Part shown: one piece after another, positions 46,993-55,349 of the stretch
Layout: each line of letters begins with the position of its first letter
Numbering within the stretch: the stretch's first letter is position 1
Program-made: the position numbers and the translations under genes
The notes under the pieces: generated by a model
Told to the model about the DNA's origin: nothing
The model's database searches: none
Seen by the model: the letters and a program-made list of their open reading frames with translations, nothing else
Assembly: GCA_002390845.1 (NCBI GenBank)
Contig: DGQT01000045.1
Coordinates: forward strand, 45,530-109,529
Direction of reading: 5' to 3'
Length of the DNA stretch: 64,000 nt
From: Chitinophagaceae bacterium UBA4407
Lineage (GTDB): Bacteria; Bacteroidota; Bacteroidia; Chitinophagales; Chitinophagaceae

Positions 46993-48354
46993 ATGTCAGT
47001 ATTCTCAAAAAACACATTTAATTCAAAAGCTTTCGGCGAAGATTTTCATTGGGGGGTTGCCATTGCAGCACAGCAAAACGAAGGCGCATGGAATGTTGAT
47101 GGCCGGGGCCAAAGTATATGGGATGTGTTTGCCCGGCGGCAAGGTAAAATAAAAGACGCAGCCAAACCATCCGATGCATGTGGTTTTTATTACCGCTACA
47201 AAGATGACTTGCTTCTTGCAAAAGCCCTTGGCTTTAAAGCTTTTCGTTTCTCTTTTTCCTGGAGCAGGATTTTACCAGACGGAACAGGCAAAGTAAATAA
47301 ACAAGGCATTGCATTTTATCATAAACTAATTGAAGAATGTTTGCAGCTTGGCATGGTTCCATTTGTAACACTCTATCACTGGGATTTGCCTTACGCCCTT
47401 GAAAAAGAAGGTGGCTGGGCAAACCACAACATTGTAAAATGGTTTGCCGCTTATGCTAAAATTTGTGCCGAAGAATATGGCCCAACAGTAAAAAACTGGC
47501 TAATTATGAACGAGCCGGCAGGCTTTACTTCTTTGGGTTACATGCTGGGCAAACATGCACCCGGTAAAACAGGTTTGAATAATTTTTTGCCTGCCATTCA
47601 TCATGCTGTGATGGCTACGGCAGAGGGTGGCAGAATGGTAAGGCAGCATGTGCATAACGCACATATAGGCACTACATTTTCCTGTAGCGAAGTATTACCC
47701 TTTACAGATAAAGAAGAGGATAAACAGGCAGCAAAACGCGTTGATATTTTACTCAACCGTTTATTCATAGAACCCGCCCTGGGCCGGGGTTACCCGAGAG
47801 ACGATTTTAAGTTTCTCGAAAAATTAGAAATGCACAACCATGCATGGAAATATACCGATCGCATGCACTTTAATTTTGATTTCATCGGCTTGCAGAATTA
47901 TTTTCCCGTGGTAATAAAATACAATTCACTCATACCAATTGTACAGGCATCCGAAGTAAAAGCATCACGCAGAAAAGTACCGTACACTGCAATGGGCTGG
48001 GAAATTAATGCCGATAGTTTTTACCGTATTATCAAACGTTTCTGGCTTTATGGAAATGTAAAAGAAATTATTATAACAGAAAGTGGTGCTGCGTTTAAAG
48101 ACAAGCTTATCAACGGCATTGTTAATGATGAAGACCGCATTCATTACCACCAGCAATACCTGCATGCTCTGTTAAAAGCAAAGCATGAGGGAATGAATGT
48201 AAAGGGATATTTTGCGTGGACTTTGATGGATAATTTTGAATGGGCCGAAGGCTACAATGCACGCTTTGGTTTAATACACGTTGATTTTAAAACACAACTG
48301 CGTACCATAAAAAACTCAGGCTACTGGTTCAGGGATTTTTTGGGAGGAAAGTAA
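46993..48354 (+). CDS. Glycoside hydrolase family 1 beta-glucosidase
   Basis: 453 residues, normal GH1. Hydrolyses beta-glucosides or related disaccharides. Seen: the N-terminal block FHWGVAIAAQQNEGAWNVDGRGQSIWDVF, acid/base Glu in LIMNEPAGF (about 173), nucleophile Glu in IITESGAAF (about 361), the aglycone block GYFAWTLMDNFEWAEGYNARFGL. No signal peptide, so cytoplasmic. The nucleophile motif is TESG rather than the usual TENG. The stop codon is followed at once by a repeat element. Confidence 0.95.
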   Translation: MSVFSKNTFNSKAFGEDFHWGVAIAAQQNEGAWNVDGRGQSIWDVFARRQGKIKDAAKPSDACGFYYRYKDDLLLAKALGFKAFRFSFSWSRILPDGTGKVNKQGIAFYHKLIEECLQLGMVPFVTLYHWDLPYALEKEGGWANHNIVKWFAAYAKICAEEYGPTVKNWLIMNEPAGFTSLGYMLGKHAPGKTGLNNFLPAIHHAVMATAEGGRMVRQHVHNAHIGTTFSCSEVLPFTDKEEDKQAAKRVDILLNRLFIEPALGRGYPRDDFKFLEKLEMHNHAWKYTDRMHFNFDFIGLQNYFPVVIKYNSLIPIVQASEVKASRRKVPYTAMGWEINADSFYRIIKRFWLYGNVKEIIITESGAAFKDKLINGIVNDEDRIHYHQQYLHALLKAKHEGMNVKGYFAWTLMDNFEWAEGYNARFGLIHVDFKTQLRTIKNSGYWFRDFLGGK

Positions 48355-48586
48355 TTTTTTTGTACCCAGCAGAGAAATCTTTGTGGAGCTTTTCTTGCGT
48401 CGCACTCTTGTACTGAAGAATAGGATTGAGCAAATACCAACCGCTGAGGCGCAAAGCCGTAGAGAAATAACTTTGCGCCTCCCCGTCTCTGCGGTTAATG
48501 GCTGTTGAAAGTTGCCTCTTAATCCGAACCCACAAGTGTGCGACGCAACAGTCGATGCCATAAAAAATCCATTGCCCGGCTTATAA
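48355..48586. mobile_element. Empty inverted-repeat element (232 bp) with nested GCGCCTCTGCGG hairpin
   Basis: L 48355-48413: TTTTTTTGTACCCAGC, GTGGAGCTTTTCTTGCGTCGCACTCTTGTAC. R 48530-48586: CACAAGTGTGCGACGCAAC, GTCGATGCCATAAAAAATCC, TTGCCCGGCTTATAAAA. The core (48439-48499) is a second inverted repeat, CGCTGAGGCGCAAAG / CTTTGCGCCTC-CTCTGCGGTTA, from a widespread repeat family. It begins on the base after the GH1 stop. Confidence 0.8.
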
Positions 48587-48619
48587 AATGTATTTGTATA
48601 AACCGGATTTATCTTATTG

Positions 48620-48650
48620 TTGTTTGCTAAACCATTTTCCCCTACTTTTG
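48620..48650 (+). promoter_or_regulatory. Probable Bacteroidota-type promoter for rpmI-rplT
   Basis: TTG at 48620-48622, 20-bp spacer, TACTTTTG at 48643-48650, which fits TAnnTTTG. It leaves a leader of roughly 75 nt before rpmI with several GC-rich segments that could fold; control by L20 binding, as in other bacteria, is possible but not shown. Confidence 0.5.
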
Positions 48651-48732
48651 CCGCCCGAATTCCCACACGGCCTAACAAGTGCGCTGCCTGTGCAGTGCCG
48701 CCAGCAGGGAGTAATCTTAAACAGATTATACA

Positions 48733-48930
48733 ATGCCAAAAGTTAAAACAAACTCCAGCGCCAAGAAGCGCTTTAAGGTGACCGGAACAGGAGAAATCAC
48801 CTTTCAGAAAGCATTTAAACGACATATTCTTACCAAGAAGTCGAAGAAACGCAAACGTGCAATGAACAAGAAAGGCCTGGTTGGTGCGCCAAACCGCGAC
48901 TTTGTAATGCGGTTACTGCGTTTAAAGTAA
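48733..48930 (+). CDS. rpmI: 50S ribosomal protein L35
   Basis: 65 residues. MPKVKTNSSAKKRFKVTGTGEI and the lysine-rich middle are standard for L35. It is followed by rplT after 93 bp. Upstream infC and thrS, which usually precede rpmI, are absent here; a GH1 gene and a repeat element take their place, so this two-gene operon has its own promoter. Confidence 0.98.
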   Translation: MPKVKTNSSAKKRFKVTGTGEITFQKAFKRHILTKKSKKRKRAMNKKGLVGAPNRDFVMRLLRLK

Positions 48931-49023
48931 GCTTCAAAGTCAGCAAAAGGAAATCAATTAAATTTAAATCATCATTTTTAGACCCGGACAAATCCGAAAT
49001 CTGAAAATCTAAAATAATTAAAT

Positions 49024-49368
49024 ATGCCTCGTTCAAAAAATGCCGTTGCGTCAAGGGCAAGAAGAAAAAAAATACTTAAACAGGCCAAAGGTTACTATGG
49101 CAAACGTAAAAACGTTTATACCGTAGCCAAGAATATAGTAGAAAAAGGTATGACTTACAGCTATGTTGGCCGTAAGTTGAAGAAGCGTGAATACCGCCAG
49201 TTGTGGATTGCACGTATTAATGCAGCCGTAAGAGCAGAAGGTATTACTTACAGCGAATTTATGGACAAGCTGAATAAAAAGGGCATTGAGGTTAACCGCA
49301 AAATGCTGGCAGACCTTGCAATGAATGAGCCTTCCAGCTTTACTGCATTGGTTAATTCAGTTAAATAA
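49024..49368 (+). CDS. rplT: 50S ribosomal protein L20
   Basis: 114 residues. It binds 23S rRNA early in assembly and represses its own operon in several bacteria. MPRSKNAVASRARRKKILKQAKGYYG in short blocks and YVGRKLKKREYRQLWIARINAA are diagnostic. Second gene of the rpmI-rplT unit; a terminator follows. Confidence 0.98.
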   Translation: MPRSKNAVASRARRKKILKQAKGYYGKRKNVYTVAKNIVEKGMTYSYVGRKLKKREYRQLWIARINAAVRAEGITYSEFMDKLNKKGIEVNRKMLADLAMNEPSSFTALVNSVK

Positions 49369-49388
49369 ATGTACAGCAATACGATATT

Positions 49389-49420
49389 AAACCGGCGCCA
49401 AACGGCAGCCGGTTTTTTTT
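49389..49420 (+). terminator. Intrinsic terminator of rpmI-rplT
   Basis: Stem AACCGGC / GCCGGTT followed by eight T. Confidence 0.8.
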
Positions 49421-49444
49421 ATGTTACTGATAATGTCAAACATT

Positions 49445-49452
49445 TACTTTTG
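49445..49452 (+). promoter_or_regulatory. Possible -7 box of the arginine decarboxylase promoter
   Basis: TACTTTTG fits TAnnTTTG, 43 bp before the start codon. No clear TTG -33 box at the right distance, so only a candidate. Confidence 0.35.
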
Positions 49453-49495
49453 CAAGTCAATAATTTTCAATCAAATTAAATACTAACCCGAAGGG

Positions 49496-50947
49496 ATGAA
49501 TAATACTTCGTACACCGCACTGGTTAAACAGACTTTCCATTTTCCCCAGGAAGGATTCGATCTCGGTGATAACGGCTATCTTGAATTTAACGATCTTGAC
49601 CTTAAGCCGCTGATAGAAAAGTACGGAACGCCGATGAAGCTTACCTACTTACCCAAGATTGGTAAGCAGATCAATAAAGCCAAAGACATGTTTGCTGCTG
49701 CTTTTAAAAAGCACAAATATGAAGGAAAGTATTTTTATTGTTATTGCACCAAAAGCTCTCACTTTTCTTTTATTGTAGAAGAGGCTTTAAAGAATGAGAT
49801 ACACCTTGAAACATCTTATGCTTACGATATTGAGATCATTAATAAGTTGTATCAAAAAAGAAAGATAACAAAAGATACATTTATTATCTGCAACGGCTAT
49901 AAACAAAAAGGCTATACCTCACGAATAGCAAAGCTGATTAATACGGGGTTTAAGAATGTAATTCCGGTTCTGGATAACATCGAAGAACTGCAGGCTTATA
50001 AGCGCAGCGTAAAACAACCTTTTAAGCTGGGTATTCGTATTGCGGCAGAAGAAGAACCCAATTTTCCATTTTATACATCAAGACTTGGCATAAGGCCAAA
50101 AGATATACTGGAATTTTATGTTGATGAGATTGAAGGTTACGAACATAAGTTTCAACTAAAGATGCTCCATATTTTTCTAAATAAGGGTATCAAAGATGAT
50201 GTGTATTACTGGAGCGAATTGAACAAGATCATTAACCTGTATTGCCAGTTAAAGAAGATTTGCCCCGAACTTGATTCAATTAATATAGGCGGCGGTTTTC
50301 CTATAAAGCATTCTCTTGGCTTTGAATACGATTACCAGTTCATGATCAATGAAATTGTTGGTAATATTAAAAAGGCTTGCAAGCGTGCAAAAGTTCCAAT
50401 GCCCAATATATATACTGAGTTTGGCAGTTTTACCGTTGGTGAAAGCATGGCTCATATTTACAGTGTTATTGGACAGAAACAGCAGAACGACCGTGAAATA
50501 TGGTATATGATAGACTCTTCGTTTATTACCACATTACCAGATACCTGGGGTATTGGAGAGAAATTTCTAATGCTTCCGATCAATAAGTGGGATAATGACT
50601 ATCAACGCGTGGTATTGGGTGGCATTACGTGCGACAGTCACGATTATTACGATTCAGAAGAACATATCAATGAGGTCTTTCTTCCAAAGCTGGTGATTAA
50701 CAATGCTGCTAATGGGCATCATGGCCCTCATACCCCTGCTGATGATAAAGAACCATTGTATGTAGGTTTTTTCCATACGGGGGCATACCAGGATCAGATA
50801 AGTGGCTATGGCGGTATTAAGCACTGCCTTATACCTTCACCCAAACATGTTATTGTTGGATACGATAAAACCGGCAAGCTGGTAGACTGGCTATATGCCA
50901 AGGAACAAACTGCGCAAAGCATGCTTAAGATATTGGGATACCAATAG
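49496..50947 (+). CDS. speA: Arginine decarboxylase (PLP-dependent, Bacteroidota SpeA-like)
   Basis: 483 residues, shorter than E. coli SpeA (about 660) but usual for the Bacteroidota form. Decarboxylates arginine to agmatine, the first step to putrescine and spermidine. PLP-binding Lys in YCYCTKSSHFSF (about 84); the phosphate-binding Gly block INIGGGFPIKHS (about 260); the catalytic Cys in GGITCDSHDYY (about 380). Fold type III barrel plus beta domain. The related family members lysine/ornithine/diaminopimelate decarboxylase are alternatives for substrate. Single gene with terminator. Confidence 0.9.
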   Translation: MNNTSYTALVKQTFHFPQEGFDLGDNGYLEFNDLDLKPLIEKYGTPMKLTYLPKIGKQINKAKDMFAAAFKKHKYEGKYFYCYCTKSSHFSFIVEEALKNEIHLETSYAYDIEIINKLYQKRKITKDTFIICNGYKQKGYTSRIAKLINTGFKNVIPVLDNIEELQAYKRSVKQPFKLGIRIAAEEEPNFPFYTSRLGIRPKDILEFYVDEIEGYEHKFQLKMLHIFLNKGIKDDVYYWSELNKIINLYCQLKKICPELDSINIGGGFPIKHSLGFEYDYQFMINEIVGNIKKACKRAKVPMPNIYTEFGSFTVGESMAHIYSVIGQKQQNDREIWYMIDSSFITTLPDTWGIGEKFLMLPINKWDNDYQRVVLGGITCDSHDYYDSEEHINEVFLPKLVINNAANGHHGPHTPADDKEPLYVGFFHTGAYQDQISGYGGIKHCLIPSPKHVIVGYDKTGKLVDWLYAKEQTAQSMLKILGYQ

Positions 50948-50955
50948 TAAATTTT

Positions 50956-50989
50956 AAAAAGCCATCTTCAAAAAAAGGATGGCTTTTTT
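50956..50989 (+). terminator. Intrinsic terminator of the arginine decarboxylase gene
   Basis: AAAAAGCCATC / GATGGCTTTTTTA stem with a TTCAAAAAAAG loop. Confidence 0.85.
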
Positions 50990-51043
50990 ATAAACGGCTT
51001 TCAGTGTTCAATTAATCTTTCTATTTTCATTAAAATATTTGTT

Positions 51044-51499
51044 ATGCCAAAGATTGTTGTGTGTATTTTCTCCTTTGTAATGGTATTTTCATTTTTGGGC
51101 CATGCACAAACAGATGAAGAATCTGTAAAAGCCGTTATCAATAAAATGTTTACCGCGATGAAAAATGGCGACAGTAAATCCCTGATTGAATGTTTTGCAG
51201 ATAGTGCCATACTGCAAAGCGTTTCAGAGAAAGATGGTAAGGTTTCAATTAAGAACGAACCGGTAAAAGATTTCGCCGATTTTGTAGGCACGCAAGCTAA
51301 AGGTGCAGCGGATGAACGAATTAGTTTCGACCTTGTAAAAATAGATGCTGCCCTTGCCATTGCTTGGACGCCATACGAATTTTATTACAATGGAAAATTC
51401 AGCCACTGCGGTGTAGATTCTTATCAACTGGTTCGCATAAATGGCCAGTGGAAAATACAATACCTGATCGATACCCGCCGTAAAGAAGGTTGCAAATAA
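51044..51499 (+). CDS. Exported SnoaL/NTF2-like protein
   Basis: 151 residues. Signal peptide to about GHAQ (residue 21). The rest fits the NTF2-like cone fold: ESVKAVINKMFTAMKNGDSKSLIECFADSAIL, then AIAWTPYEFYYNGKFSHCGVDSYQLVRINGQWKIQYLIDTRRK in pieces. These small domains bind or convert diverse ligands; no specific role can be given. Repeat element follows 8 bp after the stop. Confidence 0.85.
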   Translation: MPKIVVCIFSFVMVFSFLGHAQTDEESVKAVINKMFTAMKNGDSKSLIECFADSAILQSVSEKDGKVSIKNEPVKDFADFVGTQAKGAADERISFDLVKIDAALAIAWTPYEFYYNGKFSHCGVDSYQLVRINGQWKIQYLIDTRRKEGCK

Positions 51500-51507
51500 C
51501 CAATACA

Positions 51508-51760
51508 TTTTTTTAACCCGGCATTGGTTCTTTGGTGATCGCCTGTTGCCACGCTCGGTTTACAGTTCCGTTTTCATGGCATCTAAGGCTTCTGTTGCTA
51601 ATCCCTGAACAATACTAAATTGCTGGTAACCTTAGAAGCTGTCTGAATTTAGTTTTAAAGATTTTGATTGAGCCAAAGATGCCATATTTACATTGGATGA
51701 AGTGATTGCGACGCAACGAAGATGCTATGAAAAACTAATGCTGGTATTTTAATAAATCAT
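51508..51760. mobile_element. Empty inverted-repeat element with mixed ends (253 bp)
   Basis: L 51508-51590 is the GCCACGCTCG subtype (TTTTTTTAACCCGGC, CTGTTGCCACGCTCGG, ACAGTTCCGTTTTCATGGC). R 51704-51760 is GATTGCGACGCAACGAAGATGCTATG, ACTAATGCTGGTAT, very like the right end at 8238-8290. 51761-51900 shows nothing further. Confidence 0.65.
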
Positions 51761-51900
51761 TTTTAGACGGCTTCTTAGTTCATTTAATGTTTAACAATAC
51801 ATAGTAATTAATAAGCCCCTCAGAATTCTATAACAATCTTCAAAAAAGATAATTTTACCCCGCAGAATTTTAATAAGTAAATCTATAAAGTTGTTCACCC

Positions 51901-52653
51901 ATGAAGATTGTTCTAAGTGTACTGTTTGCTTTTTGTATGCTGTGTGCAAATGCGCAGGATATAAACCTGTTGCTTAAAGAAGCGGCCAGCCTGGAAAAAC
52001 AATTAAAAGAGTCCGAAGCACTTGCTAAATACAAACAAGTTACACAGGCTGATGCCAATAACATTACGGCACTTGTAAAATGCACAGAATTAAATACCGC
52101 CATTGGTGCAAGACAAACCGATAAGAATACAAAGATTACTTATTACAATACAGCGCAAGGCTGCGCACAGCAGGCAATTGTAGCAGCGCCAGATAATGCA
52201 GATGCAAATTATGCCATGGCTCTTGTTGCTGCAAAAATGACCGAAGTAGCAACTGAAAATAAGAAAGTAGTGGAATATGTGCGCCAGGCAAAGCTTTATG
52301 TGGATAAGGCACTTGCTATTAATCCCGCTCATGCCAAAGCAAATTATACACTTGGCAAATGGCACTTCGAAATGGTAAACCTTTCGTGGGTAAAAAAAGC
52401 AGCAGTAAAAACTTTATACGGTGGCCTCCCTAAAGGCGATATAGACAGTGCCATTATATACATGGAAAAATGCAGGGGCCTGGATCAGTATTTTGTTCAG
52501 AATACACTTGATCTTGCAAAAGCATATCAATACAATCACCAGCCGGCTAAAGCTATTGAGATATTGAATAAACTGATGAAGTTACCCAACCGTACCGCCG
52601 ATGACGCTTTGCTAAAGGAAGAAGGTAAAAAAATGCTCGATCAAATGATGTAA
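51901..52653 (+). CDS. Exported TPR-like protein
   Basis: 250 residues with a signal peptide (MKIVLSVLFAFCMLCANAQ). The rest is helical with TPR-like pairs, for example ASLEKQLKESEALAKYKQVTQADANNITALV, NYAMALVAAKM and VDKALAINPAHAKANYTLGKWHFEM (in blocks). TPRs hold protein complexes together, probably in the periplasm. Partner unknown. It is followed 103 bp later by an outer-membrane protein gene on the same strand. Confidence 0.8.
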   Translation: MKIVLSVLFAFCMLCANAQDINLLLKEAASLEKQLKESEALAKYKQVTQADANNITALVKCTELNTAIGARQTDKNTKITYYNTAQGCAQQAIVAAPDNADANYAMALVAAKMTEVATENKKVVEYVRQAKLYVDKALAINPAHAKANYTLGKWHFEMVNLSWVKKAAVKTLYGGLPKGDIDSAIIYMEKCRGLDQYFVQNTLDLAKAYQYNHQPAKAIEILNKLMKLPNRTADDALLKEEGKKMLDQMM

Positions 52654-52732
52654 ATGTTTTTAGCATTAAGTTTCGTGTTTCTTTTACTGTAAGTTACAGC
52701 TACCTTTACTTTAAAATCAGCTTTTCCGGCAT

Positions 52733-52740
52733 TAACTTTG
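52733..52740 (+). promoter_or_regulatory. Possible -7 box upstream of the 52756 gene
   Basis: TAACTTTG fits TAnnTTTG, but it lies only 16 bp before the start codon and has no clear -33 partner. Confidence 0.25.
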
Positions 52741-52755
52741 TTGTAAATTGTACCC

Positions 52756-53586
52756 ATGAAACAAATTTTAATTGCAATAATAATATTGGTTTCAGCCGTA
52801 CCATTAAAAGCACAATCAGATTACGATCAACGTTTATTTTTCAATTTATCCGGCGGTTTAATCAATTATGGTGGCGATCTGCAAAACAAATCTTTTACTT
52901 TAAACCAGGCTAATGTGGCCTACGGAATTGGTGCCACATACCAATTCTGGAATAACTTTTCCATTACCGCATCTGTTATACGTGGTAAGATTGGCGCAAC
53001 TGATGCAAAAGGTTCACCAGATCACGCAATTCGCAATCTTAGTTTTTTCTCCAATATTACCGAAGGAAGCGCCGTTTTCGAAGCCAGTTTATTTGATGTT
53101 CCGGGAGATCAAAAATTCAGCCCTTATGTTTATGAAGGAATTGCTTTTTTTCATATGAACCCATACACCTTCGATCCATCCGGCAATAAGGTTTATCTGC
53201 AACCTTTAGGCACAGAAGGGCAGGGGCTTCCCGAATATGGCAATAAGAAAAAGTATAAGTTATTACAGTTTGCTATTCCGGTTGGCGTTGGCGTAAAATA
53301 TGCGCTTAGTGATAACGTAATGATTTCCGCTGAATTTGGCTTTAGAAAAACGTTCACCGATTATATGGATGATGTAAGCGGTCCGGGGTATGCCGATACA
53401 GCAATTATCCGTGCTGCACGGGGGCCATTGGCTTCAAAGCTTTCTTTCAGGGGCGATGAATTAAATCCACCACAAGGACTAAGCAATACCATTCCAAGGG
53501 GCAACCCCGGTAACAAGGATGTATATTATACCTGCCTTGTAAAATTATCATTCTCGTTCAGGGGAGCTAATATCTTCAACAGGTAA
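52756..53586 (+). CDS. Outer-membrane beta-barrel protein (DUF6089-like)
   Basis: 276 residues. Signal peptide to about LKAQ (residue 20), then a barrel-like run of amphipathic strands: FFNLSGGLINYGGDLQNKSF, YGIGATYQFWNNFSITASVIRG, VYEGIAFFHMNPY, QFAIPVGVGVKYALSDNVMISAEFGFRKTF and a final aromatic-ended strand YYTCLVKLSFSFRG. It matches the pattern of DUF6089 proteins of Bacteroidota. Function unknown. Confidence 0.82.
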   Translation: MKQILIAIIILVSAVPLKAQSDYDQRLFFNLSGGLINYGGDLQNKSFTLNQANVAYGIGATYQFWNNFSITASVIRGKIGATDAKGSPDHAIRNLSFFSNITEGSAVFEASLFDVPGDQKFSPYVYEGIAFFHMNPYTFDPSGNKVYLQPLGTEGQGLPEYGNKKKYKLLQFAIPVGVGVKYALSDNVMISAEFGFRKTFTDYMDDVSGPGYADTAIIRAARGPLASKLSFRGDELNPPQGLSNTIPRGNPGNKDVYYTCLVKLSFSFRGANIFNR

Positions 53587-53619
53587 TTTTTAAATTCCGA
53601 TTAATAAAAAGCAATTGTT

Positions 53620-53890
53620 ATGTACCAAACTACAGCAATTGTTTTGTGCTTTAGTTGCGTCGCACACTTCAGCTGCAACAATGCTGTTGAACATTCCCAG
53701 GTGCAAATCGCTGCTCTTGTTCGAAAGTTTGAATTTTAAAACAATACAATTTATAAAGCTTTTTTATTGCTCGTATCGTTTAATAGTTTCACCTTTAATT
53801 TTCGCTTTGGTAAAAGCTGAATTAATGCATTGCAGATGAAAGTAATGCGACGCAAGGAACGATGCCATCAGCACTTTTGCCGGGTACATA
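53620..53890. mobile_element. Empty inverted-repeat element, diverged (271 bp)
   Basis: L 53620-53670: TGTACCAAAC, TTTAGTTGCGTCGCACACTTC. R 53843-53890: AATGCGACGCAAGGAACGATGCCATC, TTTTGCCGGGTACATAA. The right end stops 3 bp before the glycosyltransferase stop codon, so it forms the 3' UTR of that gene. Confidence 0.7.
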
Positions 53891-53893
53891 ATG

Positions 53894-54775
53894 CTAACCT
53901 ACTATGCGGTAATTTTTATAATCGAAGGGGCGCTTACCTGTAATTTTCTCAATTACATTTTTAAACTTGTCTTTAAGTTTTAGGTTGTTGTAAGAAAGGT
54001 CGTAAGAAAACTGCCAGTTCATGTGATTAATGCGTTGCTGCATTACCTTAGGATGCGTACCGTTGAATTTTTGCAATGCATCTATGTGTGAATAATCGAA
54101 AGGGCCATCGTATTCGTTTGCTTTTTTATCGTCCCACTGATTACTGCCTGCCCAAAAACGGCCAAAATTATTGTATTTGGCCTGCATGGCTTTTGGCTCG
54201 CGAACCCAACCATAATGGTGTATATAAGCGTTTAAGGGAATTACGTTCAGCTTCTCGTTTTGCCCTTTGCGAAAGCCCTGTGCGTCGCGGTAAGAATAGA
54301 TACTTTTATCGTTTTTAATAACGCGTATTTCGTTCCTGTACCAGCGGGATGATGATCCCAAATAATCGAATGAGCCGTAAAAATGGTTGTATTTAAAGAG
54401 CAGGCCATCAACTGTTTTATCGTCTTTATGTTTTTTCATGGCGTTGTAAACTTCATCGTACCCGCCTTCATGAAAAACCTCATCGCCCTGTATATAAAAG
54501 CACCAATCGGCATCTTCGTCTATTGCATGAAATGCCTTATTGGTTTCATCGGCAAGTACACGCCCACCTTCTTTCAGGCTTTCATTCCAAACCGTATTAA
54601 TAATTTTTATTTTAGAGGGATTGATAGATTCCACCAATTGAGGGGTTGAATCCTCGCAATTACCCACCGCCACTATCATGTTATCGCATAATGGCAGTAC
54701 AGATAATATCGCCTCCTTTACAGGGTATTCGTATTTAACAGCATTTCTAATAAAACTAAACCCGGTAACTTTCAT
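53894..54775 (-). CDS. Glycosyltransferase, family-2-like
   Basis: 293 residues. GT-A-like N-terminus: FSFIRNAVKYEYPVKEAILSVLPLCDNMIVAVGNCEDST, then a DxD-like site in DADWCFYIQGDEVFHEGG (about 90-107). The C-terminus has HHYGWVREPKAMQAKYN. The family transfers sugars to cell-surface glycans or lipids; donor and acceptor unknown. No membrane segment. It stands alone on the minus strand. Confidence 0.82.
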   Translation of the reverse strand: MKVTGFSFIRNAVKYEYPVKEAILSVLPLCDNMIVAVGNCEDSTPQLVESINPSKIKIINTVWNESLKEGGRVLADETNKAFHAIDEDADWCFYIQGDEVFHEGGYDEVYNAMKKHKDDKTVDGLLFKYNHFYGSFDYLGSSSRWYRNEIRVIKNDKSIYSYRDAQGFRKGQNEKLNVIPLNAYIHHYGWVREPKAMQAKYNNFGRFWAGSNQWDDKKANEYDGPFDYSHIDALQKFNGTHPKVMQQRINHMNWQFSYDLSYNNLKLKDKFKNVIEKITGKRPFDYKNYRIVG

Positions 54776-54856
54776 ACATCAATATTACGTAACAAAACAA
54801 AAATGAAATCGAGGCAGCAAATAGAGCCGGCTGTTTTAAAAAATAATATTTTACAA

Positions 54857-55216
54857 TTAAACATTTTTACTGCCAATAAAAAAAGCAGCGGCGGCAAGAC
54901 CTGTATCTTTCAATAACATAGACATAGACATTTCGTTACCTCCAATTAAACCAGGCAGATGTATAGTGAGCACAATGATTAGGAGTAAAGCACCTAATAA
55001 ATAACCGGCAAGCCTAACTTTCGTGTTCAAAATAAAAGCAAGTCCTGCAACAGCAAGTGCAACGCCTGAAACATATACCCATATAACGCCACCGGGAATA
55101 AATGCAGGAACCATACCGGCCATACCGTTAGCGTTAGACAGATGAAAAAATGCAAAAACAAGCATTACTAATGCAAAAACAATTTGCGATAGCCTTGAAA
55201 CAAGATTGCTGTTCAT
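54857..55216 (-). CDS. DoxX-like small membrane protein
   Basis: 119 residues with four membrane spans: IVFALVMLVFAFFHL, GGVIWVYVSGVALAVAGLAFIL, LAGYLLGALLLIIVLTIHL and DTGLAAAAFFIG. The layout and the Phe-His near the end of the first span fit the DoxX/DUF4267 group. Role unclear; some members act in redox stress. Confidence 0.8.
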   Translation of the reverse strand: MNSNLVSRLSQIVFALVMLVFAFFHLSNANGMAGMVPAFIPGGVIWVYVSGVALAVAGLAFILNTKVRLAGYLLGALLLIIVLTIHLPGLIGGNEMSMSMLLKDTGLAAAAFFIGSKNV

Positions 55217-55349
55217 AATTATTTGGTTTTAGAAAAGGAAACTATGAAAATAAATTATTGCGGCAATAAAAGATTATTCACATCATGAAAATATAATCCA
55301 CGTTTTTAAAATACTGCGCAGGTTTAAAAAGCACGATGAAAATGAATTT

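Noticed and set aside
48316..48825. 169-codon minus-strand frame over rpmI and a repeat element
   Set aside because: Runs antisense through rpmI, the repeat element and the GH1 stop; no family.
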